Shown: in pieces, positions 10,246-20,782 of the stretch
How positions within the stretch are numbered: position 1 is the stretch's first letter
Layout of the letters: each line of letters begins with the position of its first letter
Origin: Ruminococcaceae bacterium OttesenSCG-928-L11
GTDB taxonomy: Bacteria; Bacillota; Clostridia; Oscillospirales; Ruminococcaceae
Reading direction: 5' to 3'
Assembly (NCBI GenBank): GCA_030265885.1
Contig: JAJDGX010000007.1
Span: 1-41,315, forward strand
Length of the DNA: 41,315 nt
Made by a program: the position numbers and the translations under genes
The notes under the pieces: model-generated
Database searches by the model: none
Told to the model about the DNA's origin: nothing
Seen by the model: only the letters and a program-made list of their open reading frames with translations

Positions 10246-10650
10246 TTACTGCTCCCTGTTGTTATCTTTCTTGTCCTTGGGGGAAAATATCCCCGGGGAA
10301 ATGGATTCTCCCTGGCTTGTCCGGTTTTTGACAGAGGCACCGAACATCTGCCGAAAGGTGCCGGTGGAAGGCACTCCACCGGCTTCCTCTTCGTGAAAAT
10401 CCGGAAGCTCCGAAAGCAGGCTCACGCTCTTGTCTGCCAAGCCGATGAGATAGTAGCTTTCACCGGCCTTGACAATGGCAATTGCGCTCCCCTGCCCCAA
10501 TGCGGTTTTATCAATAATTCTGACATACTTGCCGGGCCCGTTGGATCCCATTCGCCGCGCGTACCAGCGGCTGCCGTAATATGTCGCCACCAATACGAGG
10601 GCAATGACAACCAGCGAGCCGACCAGCTGCATGATGTCCATGAACCCCAT
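10246..10650 (-). CDS. fliO: FliO-like flagellar biosynthetic protein
   Basis: Single N-terminal TM, small domain, position upstream of fliP. Confidence 0.75.
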   Translation of the reverse strand: MGFMDIMQLVGSLVVIALVLVATYYGSRWYARRMGSNGPGKYVRIIDKTALGQGSAIAIVKAGESYYLIGLADKSVSLLSELPDFHEEEAGGVPSTGTFRQMFGASVKNRTSQGESISPGIFSPKDKKDNNREQ

Positions 10651-10757
10651 ACAATTTGCGCCCGCCTTGTTGCTGCAAGGCGTCCTTTCGAGTGGTATGC
10701 GTGGAACCGTCGTTGTTCGAAACAGAAGTCGAGTGGTTCATTGGAAGCAGTGGGCTC

Positions 10758-11117
10758 TTATCCCAGAACTGCTTTCATGGTTTTGGCGATACGGTCGGGC
10801 TTGAAGGGCTTGACGATAAAGTCCAGTGCGCCCAGCTTGATGGCCTCCACAACCATGGATTCCTGACCCATAGCGGAGCACATGACGACCTTTGCGTCGG
10901 GCTTCATCTGCTTGATGGCCTTGAGTGCGCCAATGCCGTCCAGGTTGGGCATGGTAACGTCCAGCATTACCAGATCCGGGTTCAGCTGCTGGAATTTTTC
11001 TACCGCGATTGCGCCGTCGGCAGCTTCCTCCACATCGGTATACCCCAGCTTGTTGAGAGTGTCCTTGATCATCATGCGCATGAAGGCCGCGTCATCGACT
11101 ACCAAAATCTTACTCAT
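10758..11117 (-). CDS. cheY: Chemotaxis response regulator CheY
   Basis: 119-aa stand-alone receiver: ILVVDDAAFMR, MLDVTMPNLDG, KPFKPDR. Confidence 0.92.
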   Translation of the reverse strand: MSKILVVDDAAFMRMMIKDTLNKLGYTDVEEAADGAIAVEKFQQLNPDLVMLDVTMPNLDGIGALKAIKQMKPDAKVVMCSAMGQESMVVEAIKLGALDFIVKPFKPDRIAKTMKAVLG

Positions 11118-11205
11118 TTTGTCTGCACCACCTATAAATAGTATTTACATTACCATTGAAGCGTCTAATTGTCTATATAAAAATATAGCAATGGATGAAG
11201 AAATA

Positions 11206-12438
11206 TTACAGCATCGTCAGGGAGTCTCTGGTTTTCAGGATTTCGGTGACACGGATGCTGAAATTGTCGTCGACTACGACGACGTCGCCCTTGGCTATCA
11301 ATTGTCCGTTTACAATGACATCTACCTGGGAACCGGCTTGCTTATCCAGTTCCACAATGGTACCCTGGCCAAATTCCAGGATTTCCTTGATTTTGCGCTT
11401 GGTGCGTCCCAACTCCACAGTGACCACCACGGGGACGTCCATGACCAAATCGATGTTGCCGGCCTGCTCCGGTGTCAGCTGGGAACTGCCGCCGAAATCA
11501 TTGTAGTCGTAATCCTTGACCGTAATGGGGGACTGGGCCGCGTACTGCGGCGGGTATTGGGGCGGGTACGGTGCGTATTGCTGCGGCGGATAGGGGGCAT
11601 ATTGCTGCGGCGGGTAAGGTGCCTGCTGCTGAGGGTATGCTCCGTACGCCTGTTGGGCCGCCATATCGGGGGGCTGCATCATGGGAGGCTGTTGGGCCAG
11701 ACCGGGATCCGCCATCGGCGGCGGTGTGGCTGCCGGAGGCTGCTGCATCGGCGGCGGCGCGTCCATAGTAGGGGCGACCGGTGCCTGAGGCATGGCCTGG
11801 GGCGGAGAGGGCTCCGCGACAATCTCTTCCTCCATGGTTGCGGAATCGAAGTTCAGGGACACGTCGATGATTTCCTTGGCCAGGTTTACATCCATCACGC
11901 TGACAAATCGGCTTTCCATAATATCCTTGATGGTTATGGTAAACTCGATGGTCATGATGGAGTCGGAGCCGGAGAAATGCTCCTCCTTGAATTCATCCAG
12001 CTTGTCGATGGGGACAGTCTGGGGGGTGGAGATGTTGATGGTTCTGCCCAGGAAGCAGGAGAGAACCGTGGCTGACGAACCCATCATCTGGTTCATGAGC
12101 TCGCAGATGGCGCTTTCCGCCATCTCGTCGATGGCAAAATCTTCGTCGATTTCCGTCATCATCATCTGGGAAAGGATGGTGCGCACGTCCTCCTTGCGCA
12201 GGATGAGGATGTTGGAGCCGGAGATGCCCTCCACATAGCGGATATCGACGGCTATGGCGGGTGTAAACTGGGTAATTTCAAAATCAGCTGTGGCAACCTG
12301 TTTGACTATGGGTGTGGTAATGTTGACCTTGTTGTCCAACAGGGTGGAAGCGGCTGTGGCAGCCGAACCCATGCTGATATTCATGATTTCGCCTATCGTA
12401 TCTATCTCAAGACTAGAAAAGATGGCTTCATCGCTCAT
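11206..12438 (-). CDS. fliY: Flagellar motor switch phosphatase FliY (CheC-like + FliN domains)
   Basis: Two E-x-x-N phosphatase helices (EIMN, ELMN), P/Q/Y-rich linker, C-terminal FliN domain (VPVVVTVELGRTKRKIKEILEFGQGTIVELDK). Confidence 0.9.
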   Translation of the reverse strand: MSDEAIFSSLEIDTIGEIMNISMGSAATAASTLLDNKVNITTPIVKQVATADFEITQFTPAIAVDIRYVEGISGSNILILRKEDVRTILSQMMMTEIDEDFAIDEMAESAICELMNQMMGSSATVLSCFLGRTINISTPQTVPIDKLDEFKEEHFSGSDSIMTIEFTITIKDIMESRFVSVMDVNLAKEIIDVSLNFDSATMEEEIVAEPSPPQAMPQAPVAPTMDAPPPMQQPPAATPPPMADPGLAQQPPMMQPPDMAAQQAYGAYPQQQAPYPPQQYAPYPPQQYAPYPPQYPPQYAAQSPITVKDYDYNDFGGSSQLTPEQAGNIDLVMDVPVVVTVELGRTKRKIKEILEFGQGTIVELDKQAGSQVDVIVNGQLIAKGDVVVVDDNFSIRVTEILKTRDSLTML

Positions 12439-12457
12439 GTCATGCTACCCCTCTCTC

Positions 12458-13444
12458 TTACAGTACTTCTTTGATCTGGATGGCTTTTTTGCCGCGTTGG
12501 ATGCCCATCTTGCCTTTGAACCAACACGATTTTCCCACATCCAGATCAATAAGGGAATTAACCGGTTTGCTGAGCTGGATCACATCGCCTACATTGAGAT
12601 AGATGATATCTTTCAGATTCACCTGCGCCTCCCCGATTACACAGCGCAATTCCAGATCGCTTTCCTGAAGGTAATTCATGACCAGTTCCCTACGCTCTTT
12701 GTCGCCGGCGCTGTTGATGCGCTTGAGATTGCGCATGTACTGGGAATCGATCTTCTTCAGGATGTCCTCCAGGCATACAGCCGGCACACAGACGCTGGCC
12801 GCACCCTGCAGATCCTTCATCTTGATGTCGAGCATCACGACGACGACCGTATCGTCCGCGCTGATGGCCTGCATCAGGCGGGCGTTGGTTTCGATTTTGC
12901 GGAAAAGCACGTCCAATTCAAAGTAATTGGACCAGGCGTCCGACATCTGGGGGAATGTCCCCCGGAACACGTTTTCCATCAGGGAAAGCTCAATTTCGGT
13001 AAACTCTCTGTCCACATCCAGGCCGTCTCCCGTGCCGCCAAGCAGCCGCTCTATGATGGCAAAAGAAATGGTCTTGGACAGGTCCAGCATGATGGTGTTG
13101 GAATCCTCCGAGCTGCCGGAAAACTGGACTTCGCCCAGGGCCATCATCACAGAATCCGGAAGCGCGTTGTTGAAGTCGGAATAACGGGTCTCTTCGATGT
13201 GCACGCATTCAATTTCCACATAAAGCCGCAGCATACCCGTCAAATATGAGGACAGCAGTCTGGCAAAGTTCTCGTACACACTGCTGACAATTTTCAGCTG
13301 TTCTTTCGTAAACCGCTTCGGCGTACGAAAGTCGTATTCCTTGACTTTTTTCGAAATGTCGTCGACATCCGTGTCCAGATCCATGGCGCCGGTGGTAAGT
13401 GAATTCAGCAGATCGTCGATTTGGCTCTGAGACAGTACTTCCAC
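12458..13444 (-). CDS. fliM: Flagellar motor switch protein FliM
   Basis: VLSQSQIDDLLNSL N-terminal CheY-binding motif and FliM core. Confidence 0.95.
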   Translation of the reverse strand: MEVLSQSQIDDLLNSLTTGAMDLDTDVDDISKKVKEYDFRTPKRFTKEQLKIVSSVYENFARLLSSYLTGMLRLYVEIECVHIEETRYSDFNNALPDSVMMALGEVQFSGSSEDSNTIMLDLSKTISFAIIERLLGGTGDGLDVDREFTEIELSLMENVFRGTFPQMSDAWSNYFELDVLFRKIETNARLMQAISADDTVVVVMLDIKMKDLQGAASVCVPAVCLEDILKKIDSQYMRNLKRINSAGDKERRELVMNYLQESDLELRCVIGEAQVNLKDIIYLNVGDVIQLSKPVNSLIDLDVGKSCWFKGKMGIQRGKKAIQIKEVL

Positions 13445-13638
13445 TCTTGTCGTTTCCCCCCTGCACCGTTGCGTATAATATGGCGTTTGAGCAGGATCAC
13501 CGCAGGCTCAAACGCATGCAGGCAATGGAACGAATGAGCAGGTATGGCTCGTCTGTTCCGCTGCCAACACTCCGCCCACCCGGACGGAACAGGATATTGT
13601 ATGCCTCATGCCCGTAATCATGGTACCAGACGGACACG

Positions 13639-14415
13639 TTAGCTTTCAAGCAATTTCTCGTAAACATTATCCAACTGATTTGCGATGGGATTTTCGGCAC
13701 TGATCAGGATTTCTACCCGGCGGTTTTTGGCGCGCCCTTCCTCGGTTTCGTTGCTCTCAAAGGGCTTCCATTTGCCGAAGGCCACCTGGATCAGCTTTTC
13801 GGAATCCACGCCGGAAACATCTTCCAGGTAGCGCAGCACAACATTGGCCCGCTGGCTGGACAGCTCCCGGTCGGACACGGCGTAGTCGGGATCGTTGGGA
13901 ATGGCGGCCGTATGCCCGTTTACCGAGATCATGTTCACCTCGTGCTCGATGGATTTTATCCCATACCCTACAAAATCAAGAATATCCATATTCGGATTTT
14001 TTAGTCTGGCACTATTTGGCTGGAAGAGCATTTCATCCATAAAACGGATAAAGACATAGCCCTCGCCCTTGGCAACCTCCACCGAATCGTCGAGGTTGTT
14101 GGCGTTGATGTATTCCCGGAGCGCTTCGTAGATGGAGGAGAGATCCTCGATGTTCAGCTCCGCGTCTACCTCGCCCTTGTTGGCGGCCGATTCGTAGGAA
14201 CCGTCGCCGGTGGCGAAGATTACAATTTGATCGCTGGACTGGCTGTCGCTGGCAAATGCGCTGACCAGCATGTTGAACTTGGCCGCGTCCAGGGAGGACA
14301 TGGAAAACAGGAGAATAAAAAACGTAAGCAGCAGGGTAACCATGTCGGCATATGTGTTGAGCCAGTCGCCACCGCCACCGCCGCCGTCACCGCCGCCTTT
14401 TTTCCGCCTAGCCAT
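13639..14415 (-). CDS. motB: Flagellar motor stator protein MotB
   Basis: WLNTYADMVTLLLTFFILLFSMSS plus OmpA-like peptidoglycan-binding domain. Confidence 0.93.
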   Translation of the reverse strand: MARRKKGGGDGGGGGGDWLNTYADMVTLLLTFFILLFSMSSLDAAKFNMLVSAFASDSQSSDQIVIFATGDGSYESAANKGEVDAELNIEDLSSIYEALREYINANNLDDSVEVAKGEGYVFIRFMDEMLFQPNSARLKNPNMDILDFVGYGIKSIEHEVNMISVNGHTAAIPNDPDYAVSDRELSSQRANVVLRYLEDVSGVDSEKLIQVAFGKWKPFESNETEEGRAKNRRVEILISAENPIANQLDNVYEKLLES

Positions 14416-14636
14416 TCCGGACGCCTCCTTTCACGCCTTGCCGTTCCTCCGCCGGGAGGATTTTCCCGCCGGGAGGGGCAAGATCAATATGTACATAGTA
14501 TTGTATAAAATTGCTTTGCATAAAAATCGACAATAAACCCCAATATATTAATCCTACCATACTTTACACGTTTAGGCAAGCGGTTTGCACTGTGTATAAC
14601 AAAAAATGTAAATTGAAGAATTTGTGACTGTGGGGA

Positions 14637-15452
14637 TTATTCTCCGCTCTCGCCGTCTCCGGCTTTCTCGCGCTGCTTCTGGGTCAGGTAGGACAGCAGC
14701 TTTTCGTGGATGTGGCGGGGGTTTTCGCCCGCCTGGATGGAGATAATGCCTTCGATGATGATTTCCTTGCAGAGCATCTCCTGCTCGTGGGCAAGGCGAA
14801 GTTGGTTGGCCATGGGGATAAACATAGCATTCGCCAGCAGAGAACCGTAGAACGTTGTAATCAGGGCGACCGCCATGTTTTTCGCCAGCTTGGAAGCGCC
14901 GCCTTCATCCTCAAAGTTCATTTGCGCCAGCATGTTGATAAGACCAATCAGCGTACCGATCATACCAAAGCCGGGGGCAATCGCGGCGCCCTTGTCATAC
15001 ATGCCCGCTGCCTGGGCGTGGCGCCCCTCAATGTTGCTTAGTTCGCTTTCCAGCTGTTCCCGCACCTTGTCGGGCTCCATGGCGTCTACAATCAGCATGA
15101 CAGAGCTTTTGAGGAACTGGTCGTCAAATTCCGAGACGCTGTCCTCCAGGGCGAGCAGGCCCTTTTTGCGGGCCTCCTGGGACAGGTCGGTCATGATATT
15201 GATGTAGTGCAGGGGATCCTGCTGCTTGCGCATGATTACACCGAAGTGTGCCGGTATTTTGCTGAGCAGTGAAAACGGGTGGGATGCAACAATTGTTGCA
15301 ATTGTGCCGCCGACCGTAATCAGCAAGCTGGTCGGATCCTCAAAGTTTCCCAGGTTTTCAAAGAGAAGCGAGCTGGTTTCGGTGTCAAATACAATACCGA
15401 AAAGAACCAGAACAAAAGCCAGTACCAATCCGATTACAAACGATAAGTTCAT
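14637..15452 (-). CDS. motA: Flagellar motor stator protein MotA
   Basis: 271 aa, MotA/TolQ/ExbB signature (GMIGTLIGLINMLAQM). Confidence 0.93.
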   Translation of the reverse strand: MNLSFVIGLVLAFVLVLFGIVFDTETSSLLFENLGNFEDPTSLLITVGGTIATIVASHPFSLLSKIPAHFGVIMRKQQDPLHYINIMTDLSQEARKKGLLALEDSVSEFDDQFLKSSVMLIVDAMEPDKVREQLESELSNIEGRHAQAAGMYDKGAAIAPGFGMIGTLIGLINMLAQMNFEDEGGASKLAKNMAVALITTFYGSLLANAMFIPMANQLRLAHEQEMLCKEIIIEGIISIQAGENPRHIHEKLLSYLTQKQREKAGDGESGE

Positions 15453-15688
15453 TCGTCGTTACCTTCCTCTTCCCTGATAATAACCGCCGGTGGCGATGTA
15501 AAAAGCCCGGCATACAAGTTCTTCTTATATGCAACCACCGCATCGACAATCTCTTGCGGCGATTCGGCTACAATGAGGATTTTGCCATTGCGGAGGGTTA
15601 TTACCGTATCCGGCGTCGATTCAACTGATTCGATGAACTCGCAGTTGAGAACAAACTTCTTCTTATTCAGCTTGGTCAGCTCTATCAT
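15449..15688 (-). CDS. flbD: FlbD family flagellar protein
   Basis: MIELTKLNKKKFVLNCEFIESVESTPDTVITLRNGKILIVAES. Confidence 0.9.
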   Translation of the reverse strand: MIELTKLNKKKFVLNCEFIESVESTPDTVITLRNGKILIVAESPQEIVDAVVAYKKNLYAGLFTSPPAVIIREEEGNDE

Positions 15689-15777
15689 ACCGCCACGTCC
15701 CTCGTCGCCCGTAAAGTCCGGGAGGGCACTCCCTCCCGGACGGGCAATATTCCTGTATCAAAAAGTACTATCGCGCA

Positions 15778-17253
15778 TTACCGTTTCAGGTTTACCAGCT
15801 CCTGAAGCATTTCATCGGACACGGTGATGATGCGGGTGTTGGCCTGGAAGCCGCGCTGGGTGGTGATCATGTCGGTGAACTCCTGGGACAGCTCCACGTT
15901 GGAGAGCTCCAGCATGCCGGCTGTGGTGGCGCCTGCGCCTTCGGTGTCCGCCTTGGAGTAGCGGGCGTTGCCGGAGTTGGGGCTGGACTGGTAGTAGCTG
16001 TTGCCTACGGAGTTGAGGCCGTCCTGGTTGGCGAAGTTGGCCAGAACCAGCTTGCCCAGGTAGATGACCTCGTTGGCCTCAATGGTCTCGCCGTTGTAAT
16101 CGACGCGGCCCAGGGTGACACCGGAGATGGTGCCGTCGGAGCCGATGGAGAAGCTGGTGATGCAGTCCATGATGCTCTTCTCCTCGGAGGTGGAGCCGGT
16201 GAGGATTTTCTGATCCTTCAGCTGGGTGGTGAGAATTTTGCTGGCAGGGCCACCGGAAGCGTCGGGATAGGTGATCTCAACTTTTTTGCTGGACTGGGGA
16301 TCCACCTTGGGGGTAGTCAGTTCGCCGGCTACAAATGCGGCAAAAGTGGCGTAGACGCTGGTGTCGAATACCGCTACGCCGCCCTGATCGTCAGTCACGA
16401 AGCGATAGTACCCTTCCTCGGTTTTTGACGGGGTGGCCATTTTGTAGTCGTCGATCATCTCTGTTTTGGAGGGGTACAGGTTGTATTGCAGATCCACCTT
16501 GGTGTCGTCTGTCAGGATCAGGTTTTTGGTGGTAAAGAATTTGGGATCCTCCGGATCGTAGACAACGTCTTTGCCGAAGATATCCTTGTAAACCGGGTAG
16601 CCGGTTACCGGGTCATAGTAGTTGCCGTCGGAGCCTTGCGCATAGGTGGTTGTGCCATCCGAGCCCAGTGCCTTGTCGTACCGCTCGTAGTTGCCCACCT
16701 GGATCGCGGCGTTTTTGGTTTGATAGGTATCGTCGTAGAAGGTGGCCATGCCGAACTCGACGGGGGAAAGGTCGGTTTCCGCGTAGAAGCCGTTTTCGCC
16801 GGTGGGGTTCAGTGTTGCGCCGGTGGCATAGCTGGAAATGGGAATACCCATGACAATTTTGCCGGTGTAGTCGGTCAGGTAGCGGCCGTCGTAGCCCAGG
16901 TTGCCCATGCGGGTGTAGTAGATGTTCTCGTCGGCGTCCATAACGGCCAGGAAACCGTCGCCGTCTATGTAAACGTCGGTGGCAACACCGGTGTAGCTGC
17001 CGCCTGCGTTGCCCATGACAACGTCGATGGTGGACAGCTGGGAGCCGTAACCGATCTGAGTGGGGTTTACACCGCCGCGATTGGTTTCGCTGGCGCGGCC
17101 GCCCCGGACCGTCTGGTAGTACACGTCGGTAAAGGTGACGCGTCCGGATTTGAACCCGTTGGTGTTGACGTTGGAGATGTTGTTACCGATAACGTCCATT
17201 TTGTTCTGGTGGGAACGAAGTCCTGCAACAGCAGAAGAAAGTGATCTCATCAT
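15778..17253 (-). CDS. flgE: Flagellar hook protein FlgE
   Basis: MMRSLSSAVAGLRSHQNKMDVIGNNISNVNTNGFKSGRVTF; start near 17253. Confidence 0.92.
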   Translation of the reverse strand: MMRSLSSAVAGLRSHQNKMDVIGNNISNVNTNGFKSGRVTFTDVYYQTVRGGRASETNRGGVNPTQIGYGSQLSTIDVVMGNAGGSYTGVATDVYIDGDGFLAVMDADENIYYTRMGNLGYDGRYLTDYTGKIVMGIPISSYATGATLNPTGENGFYAETDLSPVEFGMATFYDDTYQTKNAAIQVGNYERYDKALGSDGTTTYAQGSDGNYYDPVTGYPVYKDIFGKDVVYDPEDPKFFTTKNLILTDDTKVDLQYNLYPSKTEMIDDYKMATPSKTEEGYYRFVTDDQGGVAVFDTSVYATFAAFVAGELTTPKVDPQSSKKVEITYPDASGGPASKILTTQLKDQKILTGSTSEEKSIMDCITSFSIGSDGTISGVTLGRVDYNGETIEANEVIYLGKLVLANFANQDGLNSVGNSYYQSSPNSGNARYSKADTEGAGATTAGMLELSNVELSQEFTDMITTQRGFQANTRIITVSDEMLQELVNLKR

Positions 17254-17340
17254 AAGCGAAATACATCCTTTCACAGTGCGCGGCGGGAAGCCCGTCCGTC
17301 ATTCGGGGCCTCCCCTAAAGCTTCCTGAAAAGGTCCGGCT

Positions 17341-17736
17341 TTATAGGATAACCGCGCCATTAATATTGGTAAAAATGCTTTCCTGCGCCTCGGAGCCATC
17401 CACCACGGTGACAACCACCTTGTTGGGGACGTTCACGATAAACGCTGTGTTGTTCATGAAAATCAGGGTGTCGGTGATGCCTTTGTCCTGGGCTTTGTCC
17501 AGCGCGCTTTCCATGCGCTGCATGTCGGATTCGCTGAGCGCAATGCTTCGCTGCTCCACCCGCTGCATGGCGTGCCTGGACAATGTCAGCGACTTTTGAC
17601 TGTTTTGCTCGACCGCCTGGCCCAGCATTTCCCGGAACGACTGCCCTGTGACCTTCCCCTGGGGAGATACCCGGGTGGTGGTCGATTGGGGCGCACCGGT
17701 GATAATCGGGGTTGGCGGCAACCGGAAGTCCTTCAT
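17341..17736 (-). CDS. TIGR02530-like flagellar operon protein
   Basis: LTLSRHAMQRVEQRSIALSESDMQRMESALDKAQDKGITDTLIFMNNTAFIVNVPNKVVVT; between flgE and flgD. Confidence 0.8.
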   Translation of the reverse strand: MKDFRLPPTPIITGAPQSTTTRVSPQGKVTGQSFREMLGQAVEQNSQKSLTLSRHAMQRVEQRSIALSESDMQRMESALDKAQDKGITDTLIFMNNTAFIVNVPNKVVVTVVDGSEAQESIFTNINGAVIL

Positions 17737-17829
17737 TGTCGTCTCCTCCTTGAACGGGAACCGGCATAACCGGGTTCCTTTGCGCCGTTCGGCCGTCCAT
17801 CATCCTGTTGGGCGTTGTCTGCCAATCGG

Positions 17830-18318
17830 CTATTCGCCATCCGTGTCCGTTTTGGTGTCAGTGTCTTTCTTGGTGTCATCCGTGACAACTATTTCTTCGT
17901 CGGCGATCTCCATAACTTTATGCAGATCATACTCTTTTCCATCAACAAACACTTTTGGGTTGCCGTCGGAAAAAGTGACTTTTTCTACCACGCCTGTAAT
18001 GATTTTCAAGCGGCCGCTTTTTTCGTCCTCTGTGGCAATGAGCACGTTTTTGCCCACATAGGATACCGCGTAGGCGGACATGGTGTATTCCTGCAGATTT
18101 TGCATGACCTGCAAGCTGGAAAACTGTGCCATCTGTGCAATAAATTGGGTGTCGTCCACGGGGTTCATGACGTCCTGGTTTTGCAGCTGCGCCACCATAA
18201 GCTTCATAAAATCCTCTATACCCAACTCGCTGTCGCCGCGGGTTTTCTTTTTGTTCAGGTTGGAGGTGTCTGTTACACCCGAGGCGCCGAGATAATCACT
18301 GATGTTTGCGGTTGCCAT
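17830..18318 (-). CDS. flgD: Flagellar hook capping protein FlgD
   Basis: LGIEDFMKLMVAQLQNQDVMNPVDDTQFIAQMAQFSSLQVM. Confidence 0.93.
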   Translation of the reverse strand: MATANISDYLGASGVTDTSNLNKKKTRGDSELGIEDFMKLMVAQLQNQDVMNPVDDTQFIAQMAQFSSLQVMQNLQEYTMSAYAVSYVGKNVLIATEDEKSGRLKIITGVVEKVTFSDGNPKVFVDGKEYDLHKVMEIADEEIVVTDDTKKDTDTKTDTDGE

Positions 18319-18375
18319 GGTTTGCCTCCTTTCTTCGTTGCTGATGTGGGGGCTGTCTGTCTGTTGCGGGTACGG

Positions 18376-20103
18376 CTACACCGCGTAGTCCATAATTCGG
18401 GATTCGTCGCCGACTATCTGCACGGATTCCTCTTCTACCGGTTCCTCCTGCCCAAAGCCGCCGTTGCCACGGGTATGGGATGCGTTGCCGCCTTCGTCGC
18501 CCTGCCAGCTTCCCGAGCCGTTCATGTTCTGGAATGCGGCATCCAGTGTTGCTGCACCGGTTCCCGCCGACTCTGTCACAACCTGTACGGAGGTCAGGTC
18601 GGGGTTGTGGCTTTTGAGTGTTGCCGCCAGTCCCTCCGCCTGCCGCGAAAGCAGTTCGGATGTTTTGGCCGAGGAGAGGATTTCGACGATAAGCTTGCCG
18701 CCGTCAAGCGCCATGCGGATGTCGATTTTTCCCAGCTCCCGGGGGGCAAGCTGCATGCGGAATTCCATCTGATCCCGTTCCAGGTTTTCCAGCACCTCCG
18801 TGCGGATTTGCTCGGCCTGCTGGGGGATCTCCGGACGCCTGGGGGCTGCTGTCTGCTGGGTCTGGGACTGTTGCTGCACGGTCTCCACCGTTGCTTCGGC
18901 TGTCACAGCCTGGGATTCTGCCGCTGCATCCTGCCGGGACTCGCCGCGCTTGGTGGCGGGGGTTGTCTGGCTGGTGCGAAGAGCGCCTGTTTCCCGCATA
19001 TAGCTGGTGGCTGTTCGCTCGTTGCGGATGGTGTGGGTTTGAGGCTGTGTCCGCCCGGTGGCTCTGGCCTCCTGCAGTTCCTTCGCCGCCTGACTGACTC
19101 GCTCCGCAAACGGATCGTCCTCGGTCTCGGCGTTGTCGGTCGCTGGGGGCTGGGGTTTGGTCATTTCCGGCTCATCGGTGGCCTGCACTGCTTCGCCTTC
19201 GGCTGTGGGCGCCTGCACCTCCGTGGTCTCTGTGGAGTCTGCGGTGTTGGCGGTGACCGGTGGTTCCGTCGCCTGTGGCTCGTTGGCTGGCTCTGTCCGG
19301 ACTTGCTCGGGGGCATCAGAGATAGCGGTGTCTGCGGGCTGTGTGCCGGTGGTGTCCGTGGGTTGGGTCGGTGCTGCCGCCTCACTGGCTGGCTGCTCCA
19401 CTGTCTCCACATTGACGATGATGCCGTCGGTGGACGGTGCTGCCTCCTGGGGGACGGGTGCGCTGTCGGCCGGTTGCGCGGGAGTTTGGGCGGTTTGAGC
19501 GGGAATCACGGTGTCTGCGGCGTCTGTGACGACAGTCTGCGCGGTCTGCCCGGTTTGAACGGTCTGAGTGGTCTGAACGGTTGTCTCGCTGTCATCGCGT
19601 CCGGTAATCTCCGGTCGGGTCGGCAGGCCTGTCAGCAGAGGCTCCCCTGTGTCGACAATGGTGGTCGTCTCCACGGCGGCAGTCTCGATGCCGGAAACAG
19701 TCGTGTCGGTCGATGGCTGGGATGCTTCCACGGGAACGGCTTCCTGTACGGGGGTATCTACCACAGTCAAGTCCGCCATCATGGCCATCGCCGCCAGATA
19801 GGGGGTTGCCCCGTCTTTGGCTTCTGTCTTGGCTTTCCCGGTTTCCTCGGGCTCAGCTTCCTCGGTGGATTCCACCTGTTTGCCGCCGGTTGTCGGGACT
19901 TGCTCGGTCTGTCCGGCTGCCACGTCGGTGGGTTGCTGGTCTGCGGGCTGGGGCTGCTTTGTCAGTTTGTCGTTGACCTTGTCCTTGAGCAGTGACTGAA
20001 AATCGGTTCCCTCTGTCACCGTTTGGAGCAGCTCCGCCTTTTTGACGTTTGTCAGCAGTTCCAGCTGATTGGATATGCTTTGCATGATTTGCATCACTTC
20101 CAT
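18376..20103 (-). CDS. fliK: Flagellar hook-length control protein FliK
   Basis: T/Q/E-rich low-complexity region and C-terminal Flg_hook motif (MQLAPRELGKIDIRMALDGGKLIVEILSS). Confidence 0.88.
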   Translation of the reverse strand: MEVMQIMQSISNQLELLTNVKKAELLQTVTEGTDFQSLLKDKVNDKLTKQPQPADQQPTDVAAGQTEQVPTTGGKQVESTEEAEPEETGKAKTEAKDGATPYLAAMAMMADLTVVDTPVQEAVPVEASQPSTDTTVSGIETAAVETTTIVDTGEPLLTGLPTRPEITGRDDSETTVQTTQTVQTGQTAQTVVTDAADTVIPAQTAQTPAQPADSAPVPQEAAPSTDGIIVNVETVEQPASEAAAPTQPTDTTGTQPADTAISDAPEQVRTEPANEPQATEPPVTANTADSTETTEVQAPTAEGEAVQATDEPEMTKPQPPATDNAETEDDPFAERVSQAAKELQEARATGRTQPQTHTIRNERTATSYMRETGALRTSQTTPATKRGESRQDAAAESQAVTAEATVETVQQQSQTQQTAAPRRPEIPQQAEQIRTEVLENLERDQMEFRMQLAPRELGKIDIRMALDGGKLIVEILSSAKTSELLSRQAEGLAATLKSHNPDLTSVQVVTESAGTGAATLDAAFQNMNGSGSWQGDEGGNASHTRGNGGFGQEEPVEEESVQIVGDESRIMDYAV

Positions 20104-20267
20104 TGGATTTTCCCTCCTTTCTATATATAGTGTGGAAATCTATCGGAACGGCTTGCGCCGTTGCCGGCTGCATGTGGGTCGCAAATCGGCATTTCAGCCT
20201 ATTTGCATATATAAAGAGCGAAATTCGGCGGCGTTTCTTGCTGGGAAATACTGCTGGAGAAATGGAT

Positions 20268-20726
20268 TCATTGCAGTGAATCGCCGGACATCGCGCGTTT
20301 GGTGCTCACAAATTCCTCGATGAACTGTTCCTGGGCCTTTGAATCCTTGTACATGTATTCCTTGTATTTTTTTTCCTTTAATTTTTCCATGGAGGAAATT
20401 TCCATTTTCGCCTCTTTTACCTTATCCATCTGCTTGTCGATGGCATCCTGCTGCAGCTCAATCTGCCGTATTTTGTTGCGGATGTCCTCCTCCACAGACA
20501 GGAGGTAGTTTTTGTGCATCATCATATCCAGCGAGGTCATGCCCTGGACAGCCTGCTCCAGATACGCCGCGGATTTCTCCTTGTGCTCCCGGTACAGACC
20601 CGCCAGCTCCGACTGCATGCTCAGGAGCAGGGCGTTCATCTCGGCGAGGATATTGCGCTCCGCCTCGAAAAGCTGTTCTTTGTAGTTCAGCAGCTTTTGC
20701 AGGCTGAATTTGAATTTTTTGGCCAA
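20268..20726 (-). CDS. fliJ: Flagellar export chaperone FliJ
   Basis: MAKKFKFSLQKLLNYKEQLFEAERN coiled-coil; downstream of fliI. Confidence 0.85.
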   Translation of the reverse strand: MAKKFKFSLQKLLNYKEQLFEAERNILAEMNALLLSMQSELAGLYREHKEKSAAYLEQAVQGMTSLDMMMHKNYLLSVEEDIRNKIRQIELQQDAIDKQMDKVKEAKMEISSMEKLKEKKYKEYMYKDSKAQEQFIEEFVSTKRAMSGDSLQ

Positions 20727-20782
20727 AGGAATCGCCTCCTGGCAGGCCGTGGCTGATGGGATCGAACCGTTACTTCTCCGCC

